Origin: Syntrophomonadaceae bacterium | Lineage (GTDB): Bacteria; Bacillota; Syntrophomonadia; Syntrophomonadales; DTU052 | Direction of reading: 5' to 3' | DNA length: 64,000 bases | NCBI GenBank assembly: GCA_012729505.1 | Contig: JAAYDA010000073.1 | Location: 1 to 64,000 of the forward strand | In this document: positions 35,405 to 43,391 of the stretch, piece after piece | How positions within the stretch are numbered: position 1 is the stretch's first letter | How the letters are laid out: each line of letters begins with the position of its first letter | Notes under the pieces: generated by a model | What the model saw: the letters and a program-made list of their open reading frames with translations, nothing else | Database searches by the model: none | Told to the model about the DNA's origin: nothing | Translations under genes and position numbers: made by a program

Positions 35405-35917
35405 CTATTCCGCCTTGATGGCATCTTCTGGTATCAGGTCGGACTGAAAAACCAAAACCCGGTCATACCATGTTTCCTTGCGGATGCTCCAGGCGGCTAC
35501 GTTAATGTCCTGGTTCAGAGCGGTTACCGGCACCCGGTAAGTATACTTGCCCTCATCATTTTCGGCATAATAGATGCATTTGTCATCTGTATCGGCCAGA
35601 GCCTCCTTACCGGTACCCATATATAATTTCAGATAGCCCTGACCGCTGAGAGTCAGGACGGCCCACATTTCTCCCTCCGTTACGGTCAATTGCGCGTCGA
35701 TAATCCGAAACATGGAGGAACTGGAGGATACCTGGATGGGATAAGTTCCATCTGTAATCTGGTTTCCCAAAATGGGCTGCGGCACCTGGCCCCCGGGCTC
35801 TTCATGGTTGACAGAGGAGGGCGCTTGGCTGTCACCAGGTAAAGCTGCTGTACCACATCCTGTAAGCATTATACAGGTTAACAGGCTGGCCAGGAAGAAT
35901 ACCAGTTGTTTTTTCAT
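35405..35917 (-). CDS. Lipoprotein paralogous to the anchored envelope protein
   Basis: The 170-residue lipoprotein has lipobox LTGC (Cys21), a Pro/Ser-rich linker, and a ~110-residue beta-rich domain (DGTYPIQVSSSSSMFRI, AVLTLSGQGYLKLYMG, YTYRVPVTALNQDINVAAWS). The order and spacing of these blocks match the protein encoded at 34842-35327. It may be the first acceptor of a ligand passed to the binding protein (inference). The gene follows the exported chelatase gene on the same strand across a 185-base gap with a hairpin and a repeat. Confidence 0.65.
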   Translation of the reverse strand: MKKQLVFFLASLLTCIMLTGCGTAALPGDSQAPSSVNHEEPGGQVPQPILGNQITDGTYPIQVSSSSSMFRIIDAQLTVTEGEMWAVLTLSGQGYLKLYMGTGKEALADTDDKCIYYAENDEGKYTYRVPVTALNQDINVAAWSIRKETWYDRVLVFQSDLIPEDAIKAE

Positions 35918-35932
35918 TCGGCCATTCTCCTA

Positions 35933-35990
35933 ATAAAGTAAGACTTGATTCGGTGGATTATTAACTCCATCTGAATCTTAGTCCCTGGAT
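35933..35990. repeat. Palindromic repeat element, copy 2 (inverted)
   Basis: The blocks 35933-35951 and 35964-35983 are exact inverted copies of 18431-18449 and 18398-18417. The GC-rich CCGCC/GGCGG hairpin of copy 1 is absent. The element sits in the leader of the 35405-35917 gene. Confidence 0.6.
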
Positions 35991-36017
35991 AAAAGCTAGT
36001 TGGTTACAGATATCCAG

Positions 36018-36051
36018 CCCGTCCGGCGTCATAAGGAATGAACCGGACGGG
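36018..36051. terminator. Hairpin between cbiK and the envelope genes
   Basis: CCCGTCCGG (36018-36026) pairs perfectly with CCGGACGGG (36043-36051). The minus strand has no T-run after it, so it may attenuate or process the transcript rather than stop it. Confidence 0.45.
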
Positions 36052-36102
36052 TGGTCTTGTATTGCTATATATGTACGGAGAGATTCCTTTAGTTACTTAT
36101 TC

Positions 36103-36981
36103 TTATGGAGTTATTAATTCTCCTGCGTTCCTGACAACCATGTCTTGTATACCCGGATACTGACCCAAACCCTTCAGGACACATTCGACCTGGTAGTCCT
36201 TCGCTTCAAAAGCGCTCTTCCAGGAATCCTCTTCATCTCCTGCCATATCATTGGCGGCATGATCGCCGGCCACGATCATAAGGGGCAGCAGCACCACCTT
36301 GGATGCGCCGGAATCGGCTACAAGGGCCATGATTTCTTCCAAATCAGGCTCGGCTTCAACAGTACCGATGAAGTAGTTTTTATGGCCCAGCTCAGTTATG
36401 CGTTGCTGAAGCTTGGAGTAGGTGGCGTTGGCTTCATGTTCGGTGCCGTGGCCCATGAAAACTATGGCGGTGTCATCGGCAACATAGGCTTTGGTTTCTT
36501 CGGTTATGACAGAGATGAGCTGATCATAATCGGCATCCGAGACCAGCAGGGCTTTGCCGATTTTGAAGGTTTCGAATTTGTCCGCATAAGGTGTGGTTTC
36601 GGCCACAACGTCGTCATATTCATAGCCGGTCATGACATGGGTAGGCTGTATAATCACTTCTTTTACCCCTTCGGCAGCCAGGCGGTCCATGGCTTCGGTC
36701 ACGTTGTCGATTATCAGGCCGTCCCGCTCCGCCAGCTTGTCTATGATGATCTGACTGGTAAACGCCCGCCGGACTTCATAGTCGGGATAGGCTGTCTGCA
36801 AGGCGGCTTCAATGGCGCCGATGGTCAAATCACGGGTATCATTGTAGCTGGTGCCGAAGCTGACCACCAGCAAGACCTTGTCGGGAGAGGAGCTGCTGGG
36901 GGCGGGGGAATTCGAGGCGCACCCTGTCGAAAGCAATAGGGCCAAGGTCAGTGATAAAATGGTCATAAGATTTTTTTTCAT
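36103..36981 (-). CDS. cbiK: Exported sirohydrochlorin cobaltochelatase, CbiK type
   Basis: The 292-residue protein is a CbiK-family class II chelatase, inserting cobalt into sirohydrochlorin (or a related metal-tetrapyrrole role). It has VVSFGTSYNDTR near residue 40, QPTHVMTGYEYDDV near 113 and VFMGHGTEHEAN near 170 with the metal-binding His. Unlike cytoplasmic CbiK it begins with a lipoprotein signal, lipobox STGC (Cys21) and a Ser/Pro linker, so it should be tethered outside the membrane. Periplasmic CbiK variants are known in Desulfovibrio. It is the first gene behind a cobalamin riboswitch and precedes an uptake ABC cluster. It is the only cobaltochelatase in the window. Confidence 0.85.
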   Translation of the reverse strand: MKKNLMTILSLTLALLLSTGCASNSPAPSSSSPDKVLLVVSFGTSYNDTRDLTIGAIEAALQTAYPDYEVRRAFTSQIIIDKLAERDGLIIDNVTEAMDRLAAEGVKEVIIQPTHVMTGYEYDDVVAETTPYADKFETFKIGKALLVSDADYDQLISVITEETKAYVADDTAIVFMGHGTEHEANATYSKLQQRITELGHKNYFIGTVEAEPDLEEIMALVADSGASKVVLLPLMIVAGDHAANDMAGDEEDSWKSAFEAKDYQVECVLKGLGQYPGIQDMVVRNAGELITP

Positions 36982-37079
36982 TGGTAATTCTCCTTTTTTT
37001 GTTTATTGCCATTATATTATCGTTGGTGAGAAACTTAACCGGGAGTGCTTCGCCAACGAAAACACGGCCGAAAACCCAA

Positions 37080-37108
37080 ATAAAAAACGTCTGCAAGCTG
37101 CAGACGTT
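37080..37108 (-). terminator. Riboswitch-controlled terminator before cbiK
   Basis: On the minus strand AACGTCTGCA and TGCAGACGTT (37086-37108) form a perfect 10-bp stem followed by TTTTTTATTT. It lies between the cobalamin aptamer and cbiK, as expected for a transcription-terminating expression platform. Confidence 0.82.
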
Positions 37109-37204
37109 GGTTTAGTCATGGAATAATATACCCGCAAAAAAGCAGGTATGATTATTATTGCATTCTTACCCCGGTGGTCCGCAGGGCTGTATGCGCCGCG
37201 CAAT

Positions 37205-37381
37205 CAACACGACAGAAAACAGGCAAGTATTCTGGCTTATCGCTTGCGTCCCCAGAGAACGCCCCTTCGGCGCCTTCCCGGAATCTCTTCCAGTGGCATC
37301 AGCCCAAGTTCAGCGAAATACAGCAACGGCCTTGCGTGGGATTCACACCCAGCTTCCATAACCTGTTTCCAATATTTAATT
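37205..37381 (-). ncRNA. Cobalamin riboswitch upstream of cbiK
   Basis: The minus strand contains the aptamer core: GCTGGGTGTGAATCCCACGC, then CCGTTGCTGTAT, GATGCCACTGG, GGGAAGGCGCCGAA, and GCCAGAATACTTGCCTGT. These match the conserved blocks of AdoCbl riboswitches. Bound cobalamin should favour the downstream terminator and shut off cbiK and, if co-transcribed, the uptake genes. Confidence 0.92.
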
Positions 37382-37387
37382 GTGGTC

Positions 37388-37416
37388 AGTATAGGTTGCC
37401 ACAAGCATTTTGTCAA
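37388..37416 (-). promoter_or_regulatory. Promoter of the cbiK cluster
   Basis: On the minus strand TTGACA (37411-37416), a 17-base spacer and TATACT (37388-37393) precede the aptamer directly. Confidence 0.82.
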
Positions 37417-37570
37417 TAATATAACAGCACCGATGCTTCACAACATTGGCTGGCTCTAATTGATATTTTCAAAGCACTTGCCAAAAGACTTCCATTTATG
37501 CAGACGATTCATATTGGGACCAGCGGGCGACACAAATATTTAGGGGGAGCTTTGGCTTTCGCTTCCGACC

Positions 37571-37845
37571 CGGGGTGTGTTCCACTTGCTCCCGGAATGA
37601 GAACCGGCAAATTCAACTGCTTAGGTTCGGCCTCCGAGCAGCACACTGCCAATTCGCCCTCCGTGGCTCAATGGCGGACTCAGGACCTCCTATCCTTCGG
37701 CTGCTCTCCGGCTTCACCTTCGCAGAAGTTTGCTCGGTCCTCATCCCAAAAAGGAAGTTCAGCGCTCCACGCTGAACCAAGCGGGAAGTACAAATCTCTT
37801 TTTATGAGATTTGGATCCCGCCTGACTACGTTGGAACACACCCCG
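37571..37845. ncRNA. Probable structured RNA of unknown class
   Basis: CGGGGTGTGTTCCA (37571-37584) is perfectly complementary to TGGAACACACCCCG (37832-37845). The ~247 bases between contain many shorter hairpins, for example GTTCAGCG/CGCTGAAC (about 37760-37782), AAATCTC/GAGATTT (about 37793-37812) and AGGACC/GGTCCT. No protein is supported. It does not match tmRNA, SRP, RNase P, 6S, group I or group II signatures known to me. The strand is undecided. It lies between two cobalamin-controlled operons. Confidence 0.5.
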
Positions 37846-38138
37846 TGCCACTAATTCCCCGCTTCCCAATTATGTGGATGACATTCTCCCTATAACTGAT
37901 CAACAACATTTTTAAAAAAAATAGTGTTGCAAAAATGTTATTAAGTTGTCTTTAGAAATAAGAAGTGGTTAAAGTGGCACAATCTTAGGGTTTGGTGGTC
38001 AGCTTACTGCGTCACAGGAAAGTGAAGAAACATTTTATGGAGAATATAATGTTGCAAAAAAGAATGGAGTTTCGTTATATCAAACTCATTTAACACGTAT
38101 TTATCCATGGTAAAATAGAATACTAAGGAGGAATCATT

Positions 38139-38762
38139 ATGAATAAAAAGAACGTAATTGGAATTGTTGGCGCGATTATGATAGTTGCACTTGTATTCGT
38201 ATATAGTATGGTTCAAACTAGTGCTCAAGCCATCTCCGTACCTGAGAAAGCATTTCGAATCACTAAAGTAATGAAAGAAATGGGTACAACTAAAGCAGAT
38301 TTACACAAGTATAAAAATACAACTAGCACTAAATTAGTTGAGTTAGAAAAGAATTACCCTAATGAGGCTATCCAGGTTACAATTACTTTTAACAAACCGC
38401 TGTCTGAAAAAGATTTAGTGCAAATAAAAAATGAACATGATATTGACATACACGTTTTGAGAGGCCGAACAATCGAAAAAAGAACTAATCTTAGAGGAAC
38501 TTTACAGTTCGCTGTAGATGAAGACCTGCAATTTGATCAAGAAATACTTAATCACATGATCTCCTCAAACGAAGCAGCCTTTCAAGGATTTATAGAAGTA
38601 GTTGGACATATTCAAGTTGAAAACATTGATAAACTTTGTCAAAATAAATTGGTGTTTCTAGTTGATCCAGGTGCGGACCAACGCTTAGTTGATAATCCAA
38701 ACAAAAAAAGTGTTCCAGGAGCATTTTGGAAACTTGAGGATTGTGGGCTGGTTGCCGATTAG
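38139..38762 (+). CDS. Exported or membrane-anchored protein of unknown function
   Basis: The 207-residue protein begins with an N-terminal hydrophobic segment (about 5-27) that could be a signal or anchor, followed by a Lys/Glu-rich domain with no known motif (VTITFNKPLSEKDLVQIKNE near 88). The ATG follows AAGGAGG. The gene is clearly more AT-rich than the neighbouring cob genes and uses A/T-ending codons, which suggests recent acquisition. It is not linked to the riboswitch, which begins downstream of it. Confidence 0.6.
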   Translation: MNKKNVIGIVGAIMIVALVFVYSMVQTSAQAISVPEKAFRITKVMKEMGTTKADLHKYKNTTSTKLVELEKNYPNEAIQVTITFNKPLSEKDLVQIKNEHDIDIHVLRGRTIEKRTNLRGTLQFAVDEDLQFDQEILNHMISSNEAAFQGFIEVVGHIQVENIDKLCQNKLVFLVDPGADQRLVDNPNKKSVPGAFWKLEDCGLVAD

Positions 38763-38811
38763 GTGTTAATGGGTATATAATTGCCCGGTCTGTGAAAACG
38801 CGCATAATAGC

Positions 38812-38840
38812 TTGACAACCGCGGTCTTTTGGCGCATAAT
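38812..38840 (+). promoter_or_regulatory. Promoter of the cbi/cob operon
   Basis: TTGACA (38812-38817), a 17-base spacer and CATAAT (38835-38840) lie immediately before the second cobalamin aptamer. Confidence 0.82.
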
Positions 38841-38846
38841 GATCCA

Positions 38847-38975
38847 AAATTATACTGGGAAAGCAGGGTGCAATTCCCTCGCAAGTCCGTTACCGTAACA
38901 GCCGGGTTTCCAGAGTTCATATTCCTTTGCGGGCACCGAAGGATATGGTTTAAGAAGGAAACGATTTTCTCGTAA
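38847..38975 (+). ncRNA. Cobalamin riboswitch upstream of cbiD
   Basis: The core reads CTGGGAAAGCAGGGTGCAAT, TCCCTCGCAAGTCCGTTACC and GTAACAGCCGGGT, matching cobalamin aptamer blocks. A CATATTCCTT/GAAGGATATG hairpin follows. It is shorter than the cbiK riboswitch and lacks an obvious GCCACTG arm, so it may be a compact variant. The terminator at 38979-39012 is its likely output. Confidence 0.85.
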
Positions 38976-38978
38976 ATC

Positions 38979-39012
38979 AACCCTCGGCGCTTTCAACGCC
39001 GGGGGTTTTTTA
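38979..39012 (+). terminator. Terminator of the cbiD riboswitch, also covering the ribosome binding site
   Basis: CCCTCGGCG (38981-38989) pairs with CGCCGGGGG (38997-39005), followed by TTTTTTTA. The ATG of cbiD is only a few bases further, so the G-run of this stem may also serve as ribosome binding site. The hairpin could then block transcription and translation together. Confidence 0.78.
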
Positions 39013-39013
39013 T

Positions 39014-40153
39014 ATGAGATTTATGCGAAATGTAAAGGGTAAATTACTGAGCCGGGGGTATACCACCGGCGCCTGTGCGGCCGCGGCGGCCAAGGCGGCG
39101 GCTGATATGCTCCTGGGGGGTGTTCCGGTGGGGCAGGTGTCAATCATGATGCCCCAGGGGACGGCCTTGGACTTAAAGGTGTTGGATATTGAGCTGGGTG
39201 ACGATTGGTCCAGCTGTGCAGTTCGCAAGGATGCCGGTGACGACCCGGATGTGACCGGCGGTATCCTTGTATACGCCCGGGTGGAAAAAATCTGGTCGGG
39301 CATAGATATAGACGGAGGCCAGGGGGTAGGCCGCGTAACCAGGCCGGGCCTTGATCAGCCGCCGGGTGCGGCGGCCATCAATTCTGTGCCTCGTGAAATG
39401 ATAAAGAGGGAATTGGATGAAATTGCGGAAAGATACAGCTATGCAGGGGGCTTTTCGGTGGTCATTTCCATTCCTGGCGGCCTGGAGCTGGCCCAGCGTA
39501 CATTTAACCCCCGTCTGGGCATAGAGGGAGGTCTTTCAGTGATCGGCACCACTGGGATCGTAGAGCCTATGAGCAATCAGGCGGTGACAGACACCATTCG
39601 CCTGGAGCTCAGGCAGTTGAAGGAGACCGGTGTCCGGGATGTGCTGTTTACCCCGGGCAAATACGGTGAAACCTTTGTCCGTCAGAGTCTGGGGCTGTCT
39701 ATGGATGGTCATGTGACCTGCTCCAATTTCATCGGCGACGCTATTGACGGGGCGGTTGAGCTGGGCTTTACCCGAATATTATTGGTGGGCCATATAGGCA
39801 AGCTGGTTAAGCTGGGCATTGGTGTGACCAACACTCATTCCTCCTTCGGAGACGGGCGAATGGAAACATTGCTGGCCTGTGCTCTGGAGGCGGGTGCGGA
39901 GCTTTCTCTTCTTAAAGGTATTGCAAATAGTGTCACTACCGATGGGGCCCTGGCTCTGCTTGGGGAGGCGGGGCTCCTTAATGAGACTATGGATGTGTTA
40001 GGAAGGCGAATAGATATGTGCCTGAGAAAGAGAGTGCCGGAGGGTGTGACTATCGGTTTTTTATGCTTTTCCAAGGCTGATCCCATCCGGGGGATATTGA
40101 CCCAAAGCGCCGATGCGGAACGGCTTTTGGAGATATGGAGGATCAAGGGATGA
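39014..40153 (+). CDS. cbiD: Cobalt-precorrin-5B C1-methyltransferase
   Basis: The 379-residue CbiD methylates C1 of cobalt-precorrin-5B in the anaerobic pathway. It has the family start SRGYTTGACAAAAAKAA, then TTGIVEPMS near 176 and GHIGKLVKLGIG near 256. ATG 39014 or ATG 39023 could start; the second leaves more room from the terminator stem. It is the first gene of the operon, overlapping cbiF by 4 bases. Confidence 0.94.
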   Translation: MRFMRNVKGKLLSRGYTTGACAAAAAKAAADMLLGGVPVGQVSIMMPQGTALDLKVLDIELGDDWSSCAVRKDAGDDPDVTGGILVYARVEKIWSGIDIDGGQGVGRVTRPGLDQPPGAAAINSVPREMIKRELDEIAERYSYAGGFSVVISIPGGLELAQRTFNPRLGIEGGLSVIGTTGIVEPMSNQAVTDTIRLELRQLKETGVRDVLFTPGKYGETFVRQSLGLSMDGHVTCSNFIGDAIDGAVELGFTRILLVGHIGKLVKLGIGVTNTHSSFGDGRMETLLACALEAGAELSLLKGIANSVTTDGALALLGEAGLLNETMDVLGRRIDMCLRKRVPEGVTIGFLCFSKADPIRGILTQSADAERLLEIWRIKG

Positions 40154-40908
40154 TTAATTTTGTAGGGGCCGGTCCTGGTGCGCCGGACCTTATTACTCTG
40201 CGAGGGGCGGAGCTTCTTAAAACCGCCGATGCCATAATATATGCGGGGTCCCTGATAAATCCGGCCCTCCTTGAATATGCCGGATCCGGCTGTGAGCTGC
40301 ACAACAGTGCGGAGATGACCCTGGATCAGGTCATGGCAGTGCTGCTCAGGGTGCACCGCGCCGGAGGAATGGCGGTTCGGCTCCATACCGGCGACCCTTC
40401 CATTTATGGCGCTGTTCGTGAACAGATGGACAGACTTAAGGCGGAGGGTGTGCCTTATGAGATTTGTCCGGGGGTATCCAGCTTTTGCGGTGCGGCGGCG
40501 GCACTTAAAACCGAATACACCTTGCCACAGGTGAGCCAAAGTGTAATTATCACCCGCAGGGCAGGCAGAACCCCGGTGCCCCCAGGGGAGAGTATCAGTT
40601 CCTTCGCGGCTCATGGGGCGAGTATGGTGATATTTTTGAGCACGGGATTAGCCGAAAAAGTGCAGGGGGAGCTGCTGGCCGGCGGCTATAATGCTGATAC
40701 CCCCGCTGCTATTGTCTACAAGGCCACCTGGCCCGATGAAAAGGTATTTCGCTGTACAGTAGGCACCATTGCAGAGACTGCGGCGCAAAATGGTGTCTCC
40801 AATATGGCCCTCATCCTGGTGGGAGACTTTATGGGTTATGATTATCAGCTTTCCAGGCTGTACGATCCGGCCTTTACCCACGCTTTTCGTCAGGGGAGTG
40901 AAGGATGA
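40150..40908 (+). CDS. cbiF: Cobalt-precorrin-4 C11-methyltransferase
   Basis: The 252-residue SAM-dependent tetrapyrrole methylase has VGAGPGAPDLITLRG at the N-terminus, LHTGDPSIYGAVREQM near 83 and CPGVSSFCGAAA near 112. It methylates C11 of the contracted corrin macrocycle. The ATG at 40150 overlaps the cbiD stop (ATGA); an ATG at 40135 lies inside the ribosome binding region. It overlaps cbiG by 4 bases. Confidence 0.94.
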   Translation: MINFVGAGPGAPDLITLRGAELLKTADAIIYAGSLINPALLEYAGSGCELHNSAEMTLDQVMAVLLRVHRAGGMAVRLHTGDPSIYGAVREQMDRLKAEGVPYEICPGVSSFCGAAAALKTEYTLPQVSQSVIITRRAGRTPVPPGESISSFAAHGASMVIFLSTGLAEKVQGELLAGGYNADTPAAIVYKATWPDEKVFRCTVGTIAETAAQNGVSNMALILVGDFMGYDYQLSRLYDPAFTHAFRQGSEG

Positions 40909-41918
40909 ACGCGGCAATTATCGCCTTCAGTGAGAGGGGCTGTGCCCTGGGGGAACAGATCGTGGATTATTTCGCCCAAAGGGGTGATATGGCCGGGCTT
41001 ACCCGCTGTCCTTCCGGGGGCCTGGCGGAATGGACGAAGGCGCATTTTCACCATGACGCGCTTATATTCATTGGCGCCTGCGGCATCGCCGTTCGGGCTA
41101 TAGCTCCTTTTTTAGCCGGTAAAACCAAGGACCCGGCGGTGGTGGTCATTGATGAGCTGGGTATCCACGTGGTCTCATTACTGTCGGGACATACGGGAGG
41201 CGCCAACCATCTGACCGTGAGTCTGGCAGACTTTCTCCAGGCCACACCTGTAATCACCAGCGCCACTGATGTACACGGCATCTTTGCCATCGACACCTGG
41301 GCGGCAATGAGGGGGATCAGGATTGCCAACCCTGAACACATCAAGGGTATTTCCGGGCGGCTTCTGGCAGGTGAGACTATTGCTGTTAATAGTATCTTTC
41401 CGGTTGCAGGCCCACTGCCGGACGGCTTTCGGCTCGGTGATCATGAGGAGGATGTGCTTATTTCCTGCTTCAACCGGGAGGATAAGGAAACGCTGCAACT
41501 GATTCCTCCAGTTGTAACCCTGGGTATCGGTTGCAAGAAGGATGTTCCAGTGGAAAGCATTGAGGAGGCTTTTGAGCATACGCTGAAAAAAGCCAACTGT
41601 CATCCTTTGGCCATAGAGCGGGTGTGCAGTATCCGGCAGAAAGAGAAGGAACCGGGTATTTTAGAGTTTTGCCGGCGGAAAAGTTTTGATTACCAGACCT
41701 TTTCGGTTCAGGAACTGATGGCAGTTCCCGGCACATACACCTCTTCTGGGTTTGTAAAGGAAATTACCGGTGTGGACAATGTGTGTGAACGCAGCGCGGT
41801 GCTGGGCAGCGGAGCAGGAGGGCAGCTGCTGCTGGGCAAAACCGCCCTGAATGGCGTGACTATGGCTCTGGCCATCTCACCGTATACCATATCTTTTGAA
41901 GAGGCGGATGAAGTATGA
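40905..41918 (+). CDS. cbiG: Cobalt-precorrin-5A hydrolase
   Basis: The 337-residue CbiG opens the delta-lactone and releases the C20 fragment as acetaldehyde. It has the N-domain IGACGIAVRAIAPFL, then VVVIDELGIHVVSLLSGHTGGAN, and the C-domain LGIGCKKDVPVESIEEAF. CbiG marks the oxygen-independent pathway. Overlaps of 4 bases at both ends. Confidence 0.94.
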   Translation: MNAAIIAFSERGCALGEQIVDYFAQRGDMAGLTRCPSGGLAEWTKAHFHHDALIFIGACGIAVRAIAPFLAGKTKDPAVVVIDELGIHVVSLLSGHTGGANHLTVSLADFLQATPVITSATDVHGIFAIDTWAAMRGIRIANPEHIKGISGRLLAGETIAVNSIFPVAGPLPDGFRLGDHEEDVLISCFNREDKETLQLIPPVVTLGIGCKKDVPVESIEEAFEHTLKKANCHPLAIERVCSIRQKEKEPGILEFCRRKSFDYQTFSVQELMAVPGTYTSSGFVKEITGVDNVCERSAVLGSGAGGQLLLGKTALNGVTMALAISPYTISFEEADEV

Positions 41919-42646
41919 AGAAGCTTTATGTGGTTGGAATCGGACCGGGTGATGCTGGGAATATGACGGCAGTATCTCGCAATGCTATTGAGCAAGCGGA
42001 TGTTATTGTGGGTTACTCCAGATACATAGAGCTGGTTGCGCCCTTGTATCCGGAAAAACCAACCCTCCATACTCCTATGACCCGTGAGGTCCAGCGCTGT
42101 CGCCAGGCGCTTCTCCTGGCGGCTCAGGGCAAAACTGTGGCGGTTGTGTGCAGTGGTGATGCAGGTGTGTACGGTATGGCGGGACTGTTATATGAGTTGT
42201 CGGAGGAGTACCCGCCTATTGATATTGAGATTATCCCGGGGGTGACGGCGGCCTTGGCCGGGGCTGCTGTATTAGGTGCTCCCCTGACTCATGATTTTGC
42301 GGTGGTAAGTCTGTCAGACCTGCTGACACCGTGGGAACTCATAGAAAAGCGGCTTTCCTGTGCGGCGGCTGCGGATTTCTGCATAGCTCTATATAATCCG
42401 GCCAGCAAGCAACGCCGCGATTATTTGTCAAAAGCCGTTGATATTCTGCTTCGGTACAAAGCGCCGGGAACTGTCTGCGGCCTGGTGCGCAATATTGGCC
42501 GGGAGGGACAGTATGCCGAGATAATGTCCCTTGAACTGTTGAGACGGGCTCAGGCGGACATGCTTACTACGGTTTTTGTAGGTAATGCCCAGACCAAAGA
42601 GTTAAATGGCAAAATGGTGACCCCAAGGGGGTATCGGCTTGACTGA
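41915..42646 (+). CDS. cbiH: Cobalt-factor III C17-methyltransferase
   Basis: The 243-residue methylase performs C17 methylation and ring contraction. It begins LYVVGIGPGDAGNMT and has VCSGDAGVYGMAGL near 78, IIPGVTAALAGAAVLG near 105 and ALYNPASKQR near 158, the CbiH/CobJ pattern. It lacks the extra ferredoxin-like domain seen in some CbiH60 proteins. It overlaps cbiG by 4 and cbiJ by 8 bases. Confidence 0.93.
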   Translation: MKKLYVVGIGPGDAGNMTAVSRNAIEQADVIVGYSRYIELVAPLYPEKPTLHTPMTREVQRCRQALLLAAQGKTVAVVCSGDAGVYGMAGLLYELSEEYPPIDIEIIPGVTAALAGAAVLGAPLTHDFAVVSLSDLLTPWELIEKRLSCAAAADFCIALYNPASKQRRDYLSKAVDILLRYKAPGTVCGLVRNIGREGQYAEIMSLELLRRAQADMLTTVFVGNAQTKELNGKMVTPRGYRLD

Positions 42647-43391
42647 GGTGGTGCTGTTCGGCGGAACGGAAGAGGGCAGGATTTTGGGCAGTCTCCTGGG
42701 ACAAAAGGGCATAGAGGCTCTTATTTGTGTGGCCACAGAATACGGCGCCGGGCTCTTGCCATCTTATGATACGGTTCGGGTTCATACGGGGCGGCTGGAC
42801 AGGGAAGAGATGATAAGGCTCCTGGAAGCTGAGAAGCCTCGTCTGGTTATAGATGCCACCCATCCCTTTGCCGCCGGGGCCAGGGAAAATATCAAGACTG
42901 CCTGTGAAGAAGCAGGCATAAAGCGTCTCGGCCTTAGTCGTGAGTCCCTGGACAGCAGTGGCTGTGTAACCTTTTCTCAGATTGAAAAGCTTATTTCTTG
43001 GGCGAATGACCGGCCCGGCATCATATTCTCCGCTCTGGGGGCCAAGGAGGCCGGCCTTCTTACCGGGATTGACGGCTACAAGGAGCGGGTATGGCTTCGC
43101 ATATTGCCTGATGCGGCTGGGATTTCCGCCTGTCTGGCGGCAGGGTTTCCGGCCCGGCACATTATCTGTATGCAGGGACCCTTTTCCAAGGAGCTGAATG
43201 CCGCCATGTTTCGGGCGGCGGATGCGGATATTCTCCTTACTAAGGAGTCGGGCCGGGCCGGAGGGTATTTGGAAAAACTGGAGGCTGCCCGGGAATGCGG
43301 CATGACTGCGGCAGTACTTATGCGTCCCTGTCAGGAGGATGGGATGACCCTGGCCGCTTTGGCAAAACTCATCGAGGAGGATGCCCTATGA
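42639..43391 (+). CDS. cbiJ: Cobalt-precorrin-6A reductase
   Basis: The 250-residue CbiJ/CobK reduces the macrocycle with NAD(P)H. It has VLFGGTEEGRILGSLL at the start, VIDATHPFAAGARENI near 71 and ILLTKESGRAGGYLEK near 196. The start is TTG 42639, after CAAGGGGG, overlapping cbiH by 8 bases. It overlaps the cbiE-cbiT gene by 4 bases. Confidence 0.92.
   Translation: MTEVVLFGGTEEGRILGSLLGQKGIEALICVATEYGAGLLPSYDTVRVHTGRLDREEMIRLLEAEKPRLVIDATHPFAAGARENIKTACEEAGIKRLGLSRESLDSSGCVTFSQIEKLISWANDRPGIIFSALGAKEAGLLTGIDGYKERVWLRILPDAAGISACLAAGFPARHIICMQGPFSKELNAAMFRAADADILLTKESGRAGGYLEKLEAARECGMTAAVLMRPCQEDGMTLAALAKLIEEDAL

Noticed and set aside
37498-37854. Open frames of 66-118 codons across the structured region
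   Set aside because: Several frames are open at once, with no ribosome binding sites, and the hairpin-rich composition explains them better as a by-product of RNA structure.
37490-37860. RNase P, SRP, tmRNA or group II intron
   Set aside because: None of the conserved cores of these RNAs as I know them (for example GGAAGGAAGCA of SRP or GAGGAAAGTCC of RNase P) is present on either strand.
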